Part shown: piece after piece, positions 33,405-48,075 of the stretch
How the letters are laid out: the number at the start of each line of letters is the position of its first letter
How positions within the stretch are numbered: the first letter of the stretch is position 1
Origin: Elymus sibiricus
Taxonomy: Eukaryota; Streptophyta; Magnoliopsida; Poales; Poaceae
Assembly: GCA_039707655.1 (NCBI GenBank)
Contig: CM077665.1
Coordinates: 442,183,531-442,247,530, forward strand
Direction: 5' to 3'
DNA length: 64,000 nucleotides
Program-made: the position numbers and the translations under genes
The notes under the pieces: model-generated
Database searches by the model: none
Told to the model about the DNA's origin: nothing
What the model saw: only the letters and a program-made list of their open reading frames with translations

Positions 33405-36400
33405 TTACATTGTAATGAATCGAACACCCATGCAGTTCTGGTGTTGTTCATGTTTAGCCCTTGGAAGAGGTTTAGTCATCGGATCTGCAACATTCAGATC
33501 CGTGTGTACTTTGCAAATATTTATGTCGTCCTCCTTGATGTAATCGCAGATGGAATTGAAACGTCGCTTTATGTGTCTGGTCCTCTTGTGAAATCTTGGT
33601 TCCTTGGCTAGAGCAATGGCACCAGTATTATCACAAAACAGAGTCATTGGGTTAAGCGCACTAGGCACTACTCCAAGATCTGTCATGAACTCCTTCATCC
33701 AGACACCTTCCTTCGCCGCCTCCGAGGCAGCGATGTACTCCGCTTCGCATGTAGAATCAGCTACCACGCTTTGCTTGGAACTGCACCAGCTAACCGCACC
33801 CCCATTAAGAATAAATACGTATCCGGTTTGCGACTTAGAGTCATCCGGATCAGTGTCAAAGCTTGCATCGACGTAACCTTTTACGACGAGCTCTTGATCA
33901 CTTCCATAAACGAGAAACATGTCCTTAGTCCTTTTCAGGTACTTCAGGATATTCTTGACCGCCGTCCAGTGTTCCATTCCTGGATCACTTTGAAACCTTC
34001 CGACCATACTTATGGCAAGGCTGACATCGGGTCTTGTGCACAGCATTGCATGCATGATAGAGCCTATGGCTGAAGCATAGGGGATGACACTCATCTTTTT
34101 TCTCTATCTTCTGCAGTCACTGGGCATTGAGTCTTACTCAACTTCACACCTTGCAAAACAGGCAAGAACCCCTTCTTGGACTGATCCATTTTGAACTTCT
34201 TCAAAATCTTATCAAGGTATGTGCTTTGTGAAAGTCCTATTAAACGTCTTGATCTATCTCTATAGATCTTGATGCCTAATATGAAAGCAGTTACTCCTAG
34301 GTCCTTCATTGAAAAACTCTTGTTCAAATATTCCTTCACGCTTTCCAACATTTCTATATTGTTTCTAATCAGTAATATGTCATCCACATATAATATTAGA
34401 AACGCTATAGATCTCCCACTCACTTTCTTGTAAATACAAGCTTCTCCGTAAACTTGTATAAACTCGAACGCTTTGATCACCTCATCAAAGCGAAGATTCC
34501 AACTCCGAGATGCTTGCACCAGTCCATAAATGGATCACTAGAGTTTGCAAACTTTGTCAGCATTCTCTGGATCGACAAAACCTTCTGGTTGCATCATATA
34601 CAACTCTTCCTTAAGGAAACCGTTAAGGAACGCTGTTTTGACATCCATCTGCCAAATTTCATAATCGAAAAAGGCAGCTATTGCTAACATGATTCTGACG
34701 GACTTAAGCATCGCTACGGGTGAGAAGGTCTCATCGTAGTCAACTCCTTGAACTTGTGAAAAACCCTTTGCCACAAGTCGAGCTTTATAGACGGTGACAT
34801 TACCGTCCGCGTCCGTCTTCCTCTTAAAGATCCATTTGTTCTGAATGGCCTTACGCCCTTCAGGTAATACTTCCAAAGTCCACACTTTGTTTTCATACAT
34901 GGATCCCATCTCGGATTTCATGGCCTCTAACCACTTCTCGGAATCCGGGCCCATCATCGCTTCTCCATAGCTCGTAGGTTCATCGTTATCCAACAACATG
35001 ACCTCTAAGACAGGGTTGCCGTACCACTCAGGAGCAGTACGCCTCCTTGTCGACCTACGAGGTTCGATAGCAACTTGATCCGAAGCTTTATGATCATCAT
35101 CAACTTCCTCTTTAGCTGATGTAGGCTCTACAGAAACATCTTTCTGCGCTGCGCTACTCTCAGGTTGAAGTAAAGGTTCAACAACCTCATCAAGTTCTAT
35201 CTTCCTCCCACTCAATTCTTTCGAGAGAAACTCTTTCTCAAGAAATGTTCCGTTTTTAGCGACAAACACTTTTCCTTCGGATCTGAGGTAGAAGGTATAC
35301 CCAACTGTCTCTTTTGGGTATCCTATGAAGACGCATTTCCCCGGTTTGGGTTCCAGCTTTTCAGGCTGAAGCTTTTTGACATAAGCATCACATCCCCAAA
35401 CTTTAAGAAACAACAGCTTTGGCTTCTTGCCAAACCAAAGTTCATATGGTGTTGTCTCAACGGATTTCGATGGTGCCCTATTTAAAGTGAATGCAGTTGT
35501 CTCTAATGCATAACCCCAAAACGATAGTGGCAAATCGGCAAGAGACATCATAGATCGCACCATATCCAATAAGGTTCGATTACGACGTTCGGACACACCA
35601 TTACGCTGTGGTGTTCCAGGCGGTGTCAGTTGTGAAACAATTCCACATTGTCTTAAGTGACTGCCAAACTCATAACTCAGATATTCTCCTCCTTGATCAG
35701 ATCGTAGGAATTTAATCTTCTTGTTACGATGATTCTCAACTTCACTCTGAAATTGTTTGAACTTTTCAAACGTTTCAGACTTGTGTTTCATTAAGTAAAT
35801 ATACCCATATCTACTTAAGTCATCAGTGAAGGTGAGAAAGTAACGATAACCACCGCGCGCCTCAATACTCATCGGACCGCACACATCAGTATGTATGATT
35901 TCCAACAAGTCACTTGCCCGTTCCATTGTTCCAGAGAACGGCGTTTTAGTCATCTTGCCCATGAGGCATGGCTCGCATGTGTTAAGTGATTCAAAATCAA
36001 GTGACTCCAAAAGTCCATCAGCATGGAGCTTCCTCATGCGTTTTACGCCAATATGACCTAAACGGCAGTGCCACAAGAAAGTGGTATTATCATTATCAAT
36101 TCTACATCTTTTGGCATCAATGTTATGAACATGTGTATCATTACTATCGAGATTCAATAAGAATAAACCCCTCACTTCGGGTGCATGACCATAAAAGATA
36201 TTACTCATATAAGTAGAACAACCATTATTCTCTGATTTAAATGAGTAACCGTCTCGCAATAAACAAGATCCAGATATAATGTTCATGCTTAACGCAGGCA
36301 CTAAATAACAATTATTCAGGTTCATCACTAATCCCGATGGTAATTGAAGAGCGAGCGTGCCGACGGCGATCACATCAACCTTGGAACCATTTCCCACGCG

Positions 36401-37387
36401 CATCGTCACTTCATCCTTTGCCAGCCTCCGTCTATTCCGCAGTTCCTGTTTAGAGTTGCAAATGTGAGCAACCGCACCGGTATCAAATACCCAGGCACTA
36501 CAACGAGAGTTGGTAAGGTACACATCAATAACATGTATATCATATATACCTTGTTTGTTGTTGGCCGCCTTCTTGTCAGCCAAATACTTGGGGCAGTTCC
36601 GCTTCCAGTGTCCAGTTCCCTTGCAATGAAAGCACACAGTTTCTGGTTTGGGTCCAGCCTTGGGTTTCTTCACGGGAGCAGCAACTGCTTTGCCACTCTT
36701 CTTGGAGTTACCCTTCTTACCCTTGCCATTTTTCTTGAAACTAGTGGTTTTATTGACCATCAACACTTGATGCTCCTTCTGAATTTCAGACTCAGCGACT
36801 TTCAGCATCGCAAACAGCTCGGCGACTGACTTGTTCATCCCGTGCATGTTATAGTTCAACACGAAGCTCTTGTAGCTAGGTGGCAATGATTGAAGAACTC
36901 TGTCAGTGATAGCCTCTGGCGGAAGGGGCATCCCTAATTCAGCCAGACGGGTGGAGTACCCAGACATTCTGAGTATGTGATCACTAACAGACCCGTTCTC
37001 CTCCATCTTGCAAGTATAGAACTTATCGGAGGTCTCATACCTCTCGATCCGGGCATTCTTCTGAAAGATAAACCTCAACTCCTGGAACATCTCATATGCT
37101 CCATGACGTTCAAAACGTCTTTGAAGTCCCGGTTCTAAGCCATACAAAATTGCACATTGAACTATTGAGTAATCATCAGAGCGAGCCTGCCAGGCGTTCA
37201 CAACGTCTAGAGACTCAACTGGAGCGGGTGGATCACCAAGCGGTGCATCAAGGACATAAGCCTTCTGGGAAGCCGTAAGGATAATCCTTAGATTACGGGC
37301 CTAGTCCACAAAGTTACTTCCATCATCTTTCAACTTAGCTTTCTCTAGGAACGCATTAAAATTCAGGGGTGCTACTGCGCGAGCCAT
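33405..37387 (-). pseudogene. Copia gag-pol polyprotein, degenerate (copy 2)
   Basis: Same domain order and same lesions as copy 1: early gag TAG, adjacent TAG-TGA at 34535-34540 in reverse transcriptase, and the A-run slip near 34091-34100. The 887-codon stretch (34538-37201) differs from copy 1 by about five residues. Shared lesions show the element was already dead before the duplication. One copy-specific change replaces arginine by glutamine in the integrase segment RSDRGGEY, and the reverse transcriptase segment reads FFDYEI here but FFYYEI in copy 1. Confidence 0.95.
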
Positions 37388-38628
37388 GATCTACAACATA
37401 AATATAGCAAAGACAACTTAGACTATTGTTCAAGATAATGAGTTTAGTTAATCATATTACTTAAAAAACTCCCACTCAAATTGACATCCCTCCGGTCATT
37501 CGAGTGTCACATGATCCAAATCCACCAACTCAAGTCCGATCATCACGTGAGTTGAAGTGGTTTCAATGGTGAACATCTTCATGTTGATCATATCTACTAT
37601 ATGACTCATGTTCGACCTTTCGGTCTCTTGTGTTCCGAGGCCATGTCTGTACATGCTAGGCTCGTCAAGTTTAACCCGAGTGTTCCGCACGTGCAACACT
37701 GGCTTGCACCCGTTGTATACGAACGTAGAGTCTATCACACCCGATCATCACGTGGTGTCTCGAAACGACGAACTTTCGCAACGGTGCACACTCGGGGAGA
37801 ACACAATTTTATCTTGAAATTTAAGTGAGGGATCACCTTATAATGCTACCGTCGTCCTAAGCAAAATAAGATGCATAAAAGGATTAACATCACATGCAAA
37901 TCATAAGTGACATGATATGGCCATGAACTTGTGCTTTTGATCTCCATCTCCAAAGCACCGGCATGATCTCCATCGTCACCGGCATGACACCATGATCTCC
38001 ATAATCTTGATCTCCATCAACGTGTCGCCATGAGGTTGTCGCGCCGACTGTTGCTTCCACGACTATTGCTAACTCATAGCGATAAAGTAAAGCAAAACGG
38101 CGAAAATAATTAAAGACAACTCTATGGCTCCTGCCAGTTGCCGTACTCATCGACATGCAAGTCGTGATATTCTATACAACACATGATCATCTCATACATC
38201 ACATATATCTCATCATGTAATTGGCCATATTACATCACAACATACCCTGCAAAAACAAGTTAGACGTCCTCTAATTGTTGTTGCAAGTTTTACGTGGCTG
38301 CTACGGGTATCTAGCAAGAACAATACTTACCTACGCAAAAACCACAACGGTGATACACAAAATGCTTTTCAACCTTCTCAAGGACCGCCTTTGTCAAATC
38401 CGATCCGACTAAAGTAGGAGAGACAGACACCCGCCAGCCATCTTTATGCAACGAAGTTACATGTCAGTTGATGGAACCGGTATCTCGTAAGCGTACGAGT
38501 AATGTTGGTTTGAGCCGCTTCATCCCACAATACCGCCGAAACAAGAAAAGACCAAGGGAGGAAGCAATCTGAATATCAACGCCCACAAACTCCTTTGTGT
38601 TCTACTCGAGATCTCATCTACACATAGA

Positions 38629-38644
38629 CCTAGCTCAGATGCCA
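38629..38644 (-). other. Primer-binding site of Copia copy 2
   Basis: TGGCATCTGAGCTAGG on the minus strand, identical to copy 1. Confidence 0.8.
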
Positions 38645-38645
38645 C

Positions 38646-40488
38646 TGTTGGGGAACGTCGCATGGGAAACAAAAAATTTCCTACGCACACGCAAGATCTA
38701 TCCATGATGATGAGCATCTACGAGAGGGAGAGTGAATCTACATACCCTTGTAGATCGCTAAGCGGAAGCGTTAAGAAACGCGGTTGATGTAGTCGAACGT
38801 CTTCGCGATCCAAATCGCAAGTCGTCCCTCGATCCAAACACGATCTAGCGCCGAACGGACGGCACCTCCGTGTTCAACACACGTACGGCTTGATGACGCC
38901 TTCACCTCCTCGATCCAGCGAGCGATGGTGAAGTAGTGTATGAGTTCCGGCAGCACGACGGCGTGGTGATGGTGGTGAGGAACAATCTCTGCAGGGCTTC
39001 GCCAAGCACTACGGAGATTGTGACGGGAGGAACTAGAGGGTTAGGGTTGCCGGCACACAGCTTGGGAAATCTTGATCTATCCCGTGTGCTAGCCCTGCCC
39101 CTCTATTTATATGTTGAGCCCTGGGGTCTAAACTTGGAGAGAAAGCCTCCACAAGGTCGGTTTTGCCCGCACAAGGTCGGTTTGGCCCGCACGGAAAGAG
39201 TCCCACTCGGATTCCAGCAGTACCGCGTACAAGCGGTAGTACCGCTCATGAGCGGTAGTACCGCTTGAGCGGTAGTACCGCTTCACACAAGCGGTAGTAC
39301 CGCTTACGCGGTAGTACTGCCTTACCAGCGGTAGTACCGCTTAAGGCAGCAGCAAAACTTCCTTTTGCACTTTCCAATAACTCGTGGGCTTTACCCCTTT
39401 GGTCCATATAAAGTGTTGCTGCACCCGAACACTTCGGTAAACATCTGGAACCCCTTCCGGTGAATTCCGGAACCCTTCCGGAGATCAAAACAGTATTATC
39501 ACATATATCAATCTTTACCTCCGGACTCTTCCGGAGATCCTCGTCATGTCCGGGATTTTATCCGGGACTCCGAACAACCTTCGGTCACTAACACAATAAC
39601 TCAACTATACTAATCGTCACCAAACGTTAAGTGTGTAGACCCTACGGGTTCGAGAACTATGTAGACATGACCGAGACACCTCTACGGTCAATAACCAATA
39701 GCGGGACCTGGATGCCCATATTGGTTCCTACATATTCTACGAAGATCTATATCGGTCGAACCTCTATGTCAAGGATTCAGTTAATCCCGTATGCTGTTCC
39801 CTTTGTTCTTCGGTATGTTACTTGCCCGAGATTCGATCGTCGGTATCTCTATACCTAGTTCAATCTCGTTATCGGCAAGTCTCTTTACTCGGTCCGTAAT
39901 ACAAGATCTCGTGGCTAACACTTTAGTCACATTGCTTGCAAGGCTCATTGTGATGTTGTATTACCGAGTGGGCCCTGAGATACCTCTCCGTCACACGGAG
40001 TAACAAATCCCAGTCTTGATTAATGCCAACCCAACAGACACCCTCGGAGATACCTGTAGAGCATCTTTATAGTCACCCAGTAACGTTGCGACGTTTGATA
40101 CACACAAGGTATTCCTCCGGTGTCAGTGAGTTGCATGATCTCATGGTCATAGGAACAGATACTTGACATGCAGAAAACTATAGCAATAAACTGACACGAT
40201 CATATGCTACGTTTATAGTTTGGGTCTTGTCCATCACATCATTCTCCTAAAGATGTGATCCCGTTATCAAATGACATCTCATGTCCATGGCTAGGAAACC
40301 TTCACTATCTTTTGATCAACGAGCTAGTTAACTAGAGGCTTACTAGGGACACAGTGTTGTCTATGTACCCACACATGTATTTGAGTTTCCAATCAATACA
40401 ATTATAGCATGGATAATAAACGATTATCATGACCAAGGAAATATAATAATAACCAATTTATTATTAGCTCTAGGGCATATTTCCAACA
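38646..40488 (-). repeat. 5' LTR of Copia copy 2
   Basis: 1,843 bp with the expanded palindrome array (about 39217-39343) and a TATA box on the minus strand at 39103-39111. Confidence 0.95.
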
Positions 40489-41067
40489 CCCGCGGCGTTT
40501 CAAACAAATGAGTCATCTCGAAGGTTGGCGGTAGGCGACTCTGATGCCTTCTCGCGTAAATAATGGAGCTCTCGTTCTGACGAAAACCGAGGTGAATTGC
40601 CTCCGTCTGCAAATGCTCAGTCTCACTGAGGATGCGGGCCTACAACTCCGTCATGGGAGTGTTTTCTGCATTGATGTCATCCTAGACCTTGGCCATCTGC
40701 TCACGAAGCTTTGTAACCTCCGCGTTGCGCTCAGCCGCATTCTCTATGGTTAGCCGAGTTGCCAATAAGGTGCCAGGGCAGTTGCCAGTTCCATCAGTGC
40801 CTGGGCCGGCGCTTTGCTCGAGCCGGCTCCATCAGAAGCCGGTGCGTCGCCCTCGGCCGCAGTACCAGCAGCCGTGGAATTTTGAATAATCGTGGTCCCG
40901 GCCGTGTGGTTATTCCCTGCCATATAGACGGCCGCTCGGCGAGGCGGCTCGAGAACCTCTGGGTCGATCTCGTCATCGAAATAGCCCCCAAGCCGGTCTT
41001 CTAAAAGCGGAAGAATCGACTCGGTTTCGCCGACCGAGGATTTGCTATCAGAGTAGAAAAGGGTATC
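40489..41067 (-). pseudogene. Gypsy gag fragment, middle part (spacer 2)
   Basis: Equivalent of 17334-17912, with the same acidic segment. It ends in the GTATC duplication (41063-41067). Confidence 0.75.
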
Positions 41068-42914
41068 TGTTGGGGAACGTTGCATGGGAAACAAAAAATT
41101 TCCTACGCACACGCAAGATCTATCCATGGTGATGAGCATCTACGAGGGGGAGAGTGGATCTACATACCCTTGTAGATCGCTAAGCGGGAAGCGTTGAGAA
41201 ACGCGGTTGATGTAGTCGAACGTCTTCGCGATCCAAATCGCTAGCCGTCCCGCGATCCAATCACGATCCGTCCTGCGATCCAATCACGAACCGTCCCGTG
41301 ATCCAATCACGGTCCTTCCGATCTAGCGCCGAACGGACGGCACCTCCGCGTTCAGCACACGTACAACTCAATGACGATCTTCGCCTTCTTGATCCAGCAA
41401 GAAGGAGCGGAGAGGTAGATGAGTTCTCCGCCAGCAGAACGGCGTGGTGGCGGTGGTGGTGGAGCTGTCCCGGCAGGGCTTCGCCAAGCACAACCGAGAC
41501 AATCTAGTGGAGAACAGATCTAGAGGGAGAGAGAGGCAGCCGTGGCTTTTCAGGTGAGGGCTGCCCTCAAATCCTCTAGTATATATAGGAGGAAGGGAGG
41601 GGAGGAGGCAGCCCAAAATCCTCCACCAAGGAGGGTTCGGCCGAACCATAGGGGAGGAGTCCTCCCCAACTAGGACTCCTCCTCCCACAAGGGAGGTGGA
41701 GTCTTGGGAGGACTCCTTCCCACTTGGCCTCCTGCTTTCCTATTTCGCATGGGCCCCTTAGGGGCTGGCCGGCCAGCCCACCAGGGGCTGGTGCGCCACC
41801 CCCTAGGCCCATGTGGCCCTTGGGGTGAGTGGGCCCCTCCCGGTGGACCCCCGGAACCCTCCCGGCACTCCCGGTACACTACCGGTGACGCCCGAACTTT
41901 TTTCGGTGACCAAAACCGGACTTTCTATATATCAATCTTTACCTCCGGACCATTCCGGAGCTCCTCGTGACGTCTGGGGTCTCATCCGGGACTCCGAACA
42001 ACTTTCGGTCACCAACATACATAACTCAATACTACCGAAACGTCACCGAACGTTAAGTGTGCAGACCCTGCGGGTTCGAGAACTATGTAGACATGACCGA
42101 GACACCTCTACGGTCAATAACCAATAGCGGGACTTGGATGCCCATATAGGTTCCTACATATTCTACGAAGATCTTTATCGGTTGAACCTCTATGTCAAGG
42201 ATTCAGTTAATCCCGTATGCTGTTCCCTTTGCTTCTTCGGTATGTTACTTGCCCGAGATTCGATCGTCGGTATCTCTATACCTAGTTCAATCTCATTACC
42301 GGCAAGTCTCTTTACTCGTTCCGTAATACAAGATCCTGTGGCTAACTCTTTAGTCACTTTGCTTGCAAGGCTCATTGTGATGTTGTATTACCGAGTGGAC
42401 CCTGAGATATCTCTCCGTCACACGGAGTAACAAATCCCAGTCTTGATCCATGCCAACCCAACAGACACCCTCGGAGATAACTGTAGAGCACGTTTATAGT
42501 CACCCAGTTACGTTGCGACGTTTGATACACACAAGATACTCCTCCGGTGTCAGTGAGTTCCATGACCTCATGGTCATAGGAACAGATACTTGACATGTAG
42601 AAAACGATAGCAATAAACTGACACAATCATATGCTATGTTTATATTTTGGGTCTTGTCCATCACATCATTCTCCTAATGATGTGATCCCGTTATGAAATG
42701 ACATCTCATGTCCATGGCTAGGAAACCTTGACCATCTTTGATCAACGAGCTAGTCTATTAGAGGCATACTAGGGACACAGTGTTGTCTATGTACCCACAC
42801 ATGTATCTGAGTTTCCAATCAATACAATTATAGCATGGATAATAAACGATTATCATGAACAAGGAAATATGATAATAACTAATTTATTATTGCCTCTAGG
42901 GCATATTTCCAACA
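41068..42914 (-). mobile_element. Solo LTR of an Angela/BARE1-related element (spacer 2)
   Basis: 1,847 bp with GTATC target duplications (41063-41067 and 42915-42919). Same insertion as in spacers 1 and 3. Confidence 0.93.
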
Positions 42915-43192
42915 GTATCATCGCCCGATGCGTAATTTCCTGGCAGATCGACTCCTTGAGTGAAGCCAATGAAGACATGAGTCCGGCCGGCTTGCGCCTG
43001 GCTAGGTTGAGAGCGACGAGCCGGCTCGACGATGTCGGTAAAGATGTTCGGCTCTGACCCTGAATCGCCAATCTTGTCGATGAAGACGTGGATCTTGCCG
43101 AAGGGGATCCGTCACCTGTACTCGATTGAGTCAGCCACGGAACCCCAGCCAGTGTCGTCGATGTAGAGCTTGCCACGACGGCTCTTCATCAT
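42915..43192 (-). pseudogene. Gypsy gag N-terminus (spacer 2)
   Basis: Start at 43192 on the minus strand, with the same early TGA as spacer 1. Confidence 0.78.
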
Positions 43193-43280
43193 CCGGCCGA
43201 TTGCGTATCCCTTGATCCCTGGGAGAGCTCCCTCCAAGAACTCAACACCACTGTGCGCATGCCCCACGATGGGCGCCAAC

Positions 43281-43762
43281 TGTCATGGTTTTGTCATGGC
43301 AGATGTCCTCATGAAAGGACTAACTCTATGAGCCATCGCAACTAGGTGGTCGCTTGAACGGGGTTGATCGGGAACGAAGCGCACGAGTTTACCCAGGTTC
43401 GGCACGTCGCGGTGGAGGTAAAGAACTACTTCCTACTTGATTGATATTGATGGTAGTCTTGATTATAAGGGTGCGGAATCGCTAAACTAGATCTCGAGAG
43501 ATTGTAACTTAGTCTTTTCGTCCCAGGGGTTCCCCTTTATATAACAGGTTGCACCCCTAGGGTTACAGGAGAATCCAGGTTATACTTGTAAACTCGTATC
43601 CTAATCTAACTCTTATTTCTCTAGTCTCCGGAATTAGGGAACTACCCCCTCCTAGGCCTTCTCCGCAAGCCGGCCCACAGGGCTCCTCCTTGAGCCGGCT
43701 CGTGGGCAAGTCTTGCTATGAGTCGTCCGCCTCTTCCTCGTCGTACTATCTTGACCTGGACA
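43281..43762 (-). repeat. Gypsy LTR (spacer 2)
   Basis: 482 bp with TGTC...GACA ends, preceded by the TGGCGCC-type primer site. The outer edge is inferred. Confidence 0.65.
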
Positions 43763-44126
43763 GGGAGTGGCTCATATGCTATGTTCGAGAGAGAAGCCTC
43801 TAGCGAAAACTATGGCCCCCGGGTCTACTTAAGCATATTTACTAAAACCCTAAAAATACTTTGCTGCAATTTATTTTCTGTTATTTACTTTTTATATTTA
43901 TATTTTCTATCTATCATTATTTAATCCTTGCAAATAACAAGTTCAAGGGGCTTGACAACCCTCTTGCCCGTGTTGGGTGCAAGTGTTTGATTCTGTGTGT
44001 GTAGGTGCTATCGAAGGGGGTTTGCTTGATTCTCCTATTGATTCGATAACCTTGGTTCTCATTGAGGGAAATATTTATCTCTATTGTACTGCATCTGCTC
44101 TCCTCTTCGGGAAAAAACCGAACGCA
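43763..44126 (+). mobile_element. Fragment of a second retroelement (spacer 2)
   Basis: Equivalent of 20608-20973; non-coding, with undefined ends. Confidence 0.45.
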
Positions 44127-44807
44127 GTTTACATGTAGCAACTGCACAATTGACACGGTGGTGGAGCCCATGCTTGATGAGCTGCACGTCGGGGAGCGCC
44201 GAACTCACGTGTGTGGTGGACTCACGTTGCTCGACGAAAGAGTAGGAGGGGCGGGGAGGGAGGGAACAATGACAAGGCCGTGGCACACATGGGTCGGATC
44301 TGGCATGATACTGTGCTGCAGCAAGTGGATCCCATAGGATCGGCACATGGCAAAGCGGAGGAGGGATGTCAAGGGAGGTCGCAGTGGTCGACGCTCACGA
44401 CCACCCGCATGGGAGGGGGTGGAGCTCACCCATGGCGCACCCACCGGCATGAAGCCACAGATCCGCGCATCCCCAATCCTCCATTTTTCCCCTTCGGTTG
44501 TAGCCATGACGATGGTGGACGGCGATGGGTGAATCTTATGCACAGAAGGGGAGCCCGCAGTCCTGCTGCTTGTCGAGCTACCACATGCACCCCAACCTGA
44601 CCCCTATCTCTCGGGATCCAACCATGCCTCCATGGCCCTACGCCGGCGACGTCAGTGGAAGGTGGGAATACCCTTATCAATGTAAGTCACACCGAGACCG
44701 ATTTTTTGTCCAAAAAATGTTAGGAATGAAATTGAACCGAGTCAAATGTGTTCGGAATTTTGGGAAGAACCATTGTAGTTAATGACAAGTGGGATGTACA
44801 TGTAAGT

Positions 44808-45081
44808 CTAGTCACAGTGAGAGTATTATAGGTAGTATTATGCATGCCAACTAGGCAATTTTGCTAAGGTGTGTCACACAACTAAACCAGGAAAGAGGGG
44901 GTTTAGTATCACGATATGATATTGTATCATATTAAATGATGTACTTGTTTGTGTCATGCATTTAAATAAATGAGATCTTCGATAACAACCTATAAAACAA
45001 TGCATTGTGAAGATAGCATCATACACTAGTCACGCGCTCACGCCTAAAGATATGATATATGATACGTCCCATTGTAACTAG
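44808..45081. mobile_element. 274-bp MITE (spacer 2)
   Basis: Same terminal repeats and length as 21654-21927. Confidence 0.7.
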
Positions 45082-45143
45082 CCAGAAAAATTCATCTTGT
45101 CTTTTCAACCAATCTAAGTTTGTGTTTTGCCTTCACGGACTTA

Positions 45144-46484
45144 GAGCATCTATAGTCGAGTGCCCCAAACCCGTCTCAAACACCCGGGCGGGTGTACTCA
45201 TCACTGACCGGTCACAAAAAACCGATCCACCCGGGCGTCTCAATCTGGCCTCAAACGCCCGGGCTCTCCGGCGCCCCTCATATTCAGCCCAAATATAGGG
45301 TGGATATGGGGCGGCACGGGTGCGGCCGCCACGTCGTACCTGACAGGCCCAGTCGACCATCGACCCCACGATTGTCCCACATAAAACCCCAATCCGCCCC
45401 CTTTTTCGAACTCAAGCTCACTCACTCCCGTCTCTCGCTTCGTCCCCTCCTATCCCCTCTTCGATTCCGATTCAATCCTGGGACATGTCGAGCTCGAGCA
45501 GCCACTTCGGCTCCAACCTTGACGTTGACGAGGAGTTGGCCCTCCGCATTGCCTCGGAGCGATCCAAGGTGGACACAAGGGGCACCTCCGGATCTGGACC
45601 GTCGCCGCTCCCACGTTGGCGCAGTGCGGACCCCGGAGATGGCCCCTCCCGGCCCGTGCGTAGCTCTGCTAGGGCAGCACAGCTGCGTCGCCCCCTTTCG
45701 CCGCCGGCTGCTCCTTCACGCGGGCAGCGGTGGGTGCTAGTGCCCGCTCCGTCGGCCCGCGTATGCACTCCTGAATAGGAGTCGCGCGCCGCCAGCCGTG
45801 AGAGGTAGCGGGCAAGTGAGAGGAACGCGGCGGAGCCCGGCGAGGACGAGCGGCTCCTCGCTCGAGTTTAACGCCGGTCGCTGGCAACGATGGAGACGGG
45901 CGCTTGTCGCCTGCGACGAAAGAATGCGAAGGCGCTCCGACTTGTCATTGAGCAATTGGAGCCCGAGGCGGAGGAGGCGGCTGCGGTGGCCAAGTTGAAC
46001 CGGCATCAGGACATGGCCGTCTGTCGGATGAAGGGGTTGATTGTCTCACCCACTCCTCGTCCGGCGACAACGACGACCACAACTCCACCTCCTTCGACGA
46101 CGATCAAGATCCTTCACCACCCGCGGACGCCTACAACCGCGCCACCGACCAGAAGGGTAAAGACCAGGAGAGGAAGTGGTGAAGACACTCCTCCGTTTAT
46201 TATCGTTTTTAGTTGTTGAAGTTAAGAACTTGTGAGGCAATGAACTCTGATGATGTACGGTTGGTTTATGTGCAATTGGTTGTCTGTATGATGCCGATTT
46301 CGTTGCTCGTTGTTTGATCACGTAGATTAGTTCATCACGTTGCATGCGTAGTATGAATATAAGGTATCGGCTACCAGGTTCGTGGATGTGGAATGCATTA
46401 TTTGAGATGTGACCGGTCAATGTCCGCGGGCACGTCCACGTGCGTTTGAGGAGCCGGATTTGACGAGTTCTGCTGTAGATGCTC
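45144..46484. mobile_element. PIF/Harbinger-type element upstream of SCPL gene 3
   Basis: 1,341 bp between TTA repeats (45141-45143 and 46485-46487). It carries the decayed ORF from 45485 and the CACGTG box near its right end. Confidence 0.8.
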
Positions 46485-46768
46485 TTATATGCATACGTAG
46501 CACGCTTCATATCTCCTGCTCTTGTCTCTAGATTGACCGGATGCTTCTTCTCGAGATAACTAGCCACGCGCTCAGGCCTATGGCTGGCTCATGATATATA
46601 CAGTATATTTGGAAAAGTACCCTACAGATCGTGCTCAGGGCACGTATTGCGCAGATAGCCCTGAAGGACCTGCCTTGTTGTACATCTCTCTCGGCCTCTT
46701 AGTACAGAGATTAAGGAGCACAGATCAAACAGAAGCGGCTGCCCACTACACTACCAGTATCTCGTAGG

Positions 46769-48017
46769 ATGGTCGGGCGGCTGCTCCTGCTGCTCGGCTT
46801 CTTGTTCTCGACCGCGCTTACCACGCGGCAGCTCGCCGTCGCCGCCGCGGCCTCCAGTTCCAGTTCCAAGGTAGTGACCAGCCTCCCCGGGTTCCACGGC
46901 CGCCTCCCCTTCCACCTCGAGACCGGGTACCCATTTCCCACTCTCTTCTTCAGCTATGGATCTCCTTGATCGGCTTCATTGGGTAGGTTATGTAACCTGC
47001 TCAGCTACAACTCTACAAGGTACGTGGAGGTGGACGAGGACAACGGCACGGAGCTGTTCTACTACTTCGTCGAGTCCGAGGCCAGCACGGGAGACGCCCC
47101 TTTCCTCCTCTGGCTCACCGGCGGCGACCACTGCACCGTATTCAGCGGCCTCGCCTTCGAGATCGGTACATTCATTCATTCTGTTCACATCCGCCCGCAA
47201 GCGACTCGCCATGACTCACCAGTCTACCTCATATACATGTCCACCGCAACTGCACAGGTCCAGTCAAGTTCATCGTAGAGCCTTACAACGGCACCATACC
47301 GAGCCTGGAAATAAATCCCAACTCATGGACGAAGGTCGTCGGTCATGCTCTGCACCCTGCAGGCTGCAGCTAGCCAATTAGCCATATTACATGTCCACGC
47401 TCATTCCTGTATTGATCACTGCAGTTGGCAAATATCCTTTTCGTCGATACACCGGTTGGGGCAGGGTTCTCCTTTTCAAGACGACCCCAAGGCTACCATG
47501 TTGGGGAAGTATCCACCTCATTGCAGCTCCATGAGTTCCTCATCAAGGTGCTACCTGACTGCTTAATTACCTAGCCACTCCCATCCACAAGTTTGTTGCG
47601 ATGCATCGATTGGCAGCACCTTCCTTATTGATTTATCCACGTCACCTTGTCCAGTGGATCAGCGACCACCCCAAGTTTCTATCAAGTCCTCTCTACATCG
47701 GGGGAGACTCGTATGCTGGAAAAATTGTACCATTCATCGCACAAAAGATTTCCGAAGGTAAGGACACTTGTTGTATATTTCCACGTATCCAACATTGAGC
47801 ATGCGTTTATAGTTGACTGAATTCGCTGATTTCACCACAAGGTAATGAAGTTGGAAGGAGACCCCTTCTTAATCTCAAGGTACCTACCGTAACCCTCACA
47901 ACTATTCTAGACAAGAGACTATGCAATAATACATGTGGCTGAAAACATGCATATCATGAAACACGCATCACAAATGTGTACGCGAAGGTGATATGTGGTT
48001 TATCGGTTTTGCTATTC

Positions 48018-48075
<58 letters not shown>

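Larger units (their letters stand above)
31549..40488 (-). mobile_element. Angela/BARE1-type Copia retrotransposon, copy 2 (spacer 2)
   Basis: 8,940 bp, the same length, orientation and CCCGC target duplication (31544-31548 and 40489-40493) as copy 1, and inserted at the same base of the Gypsy gag. It is therefore a duplicate of the same insertion, not a second transposition. 5' LTR 38646-40488, 3' LTR 31549-33354. It differs from copy 1 by scattered substitutions (about eight in the 5' LTR by eye). Confidence 0.95.
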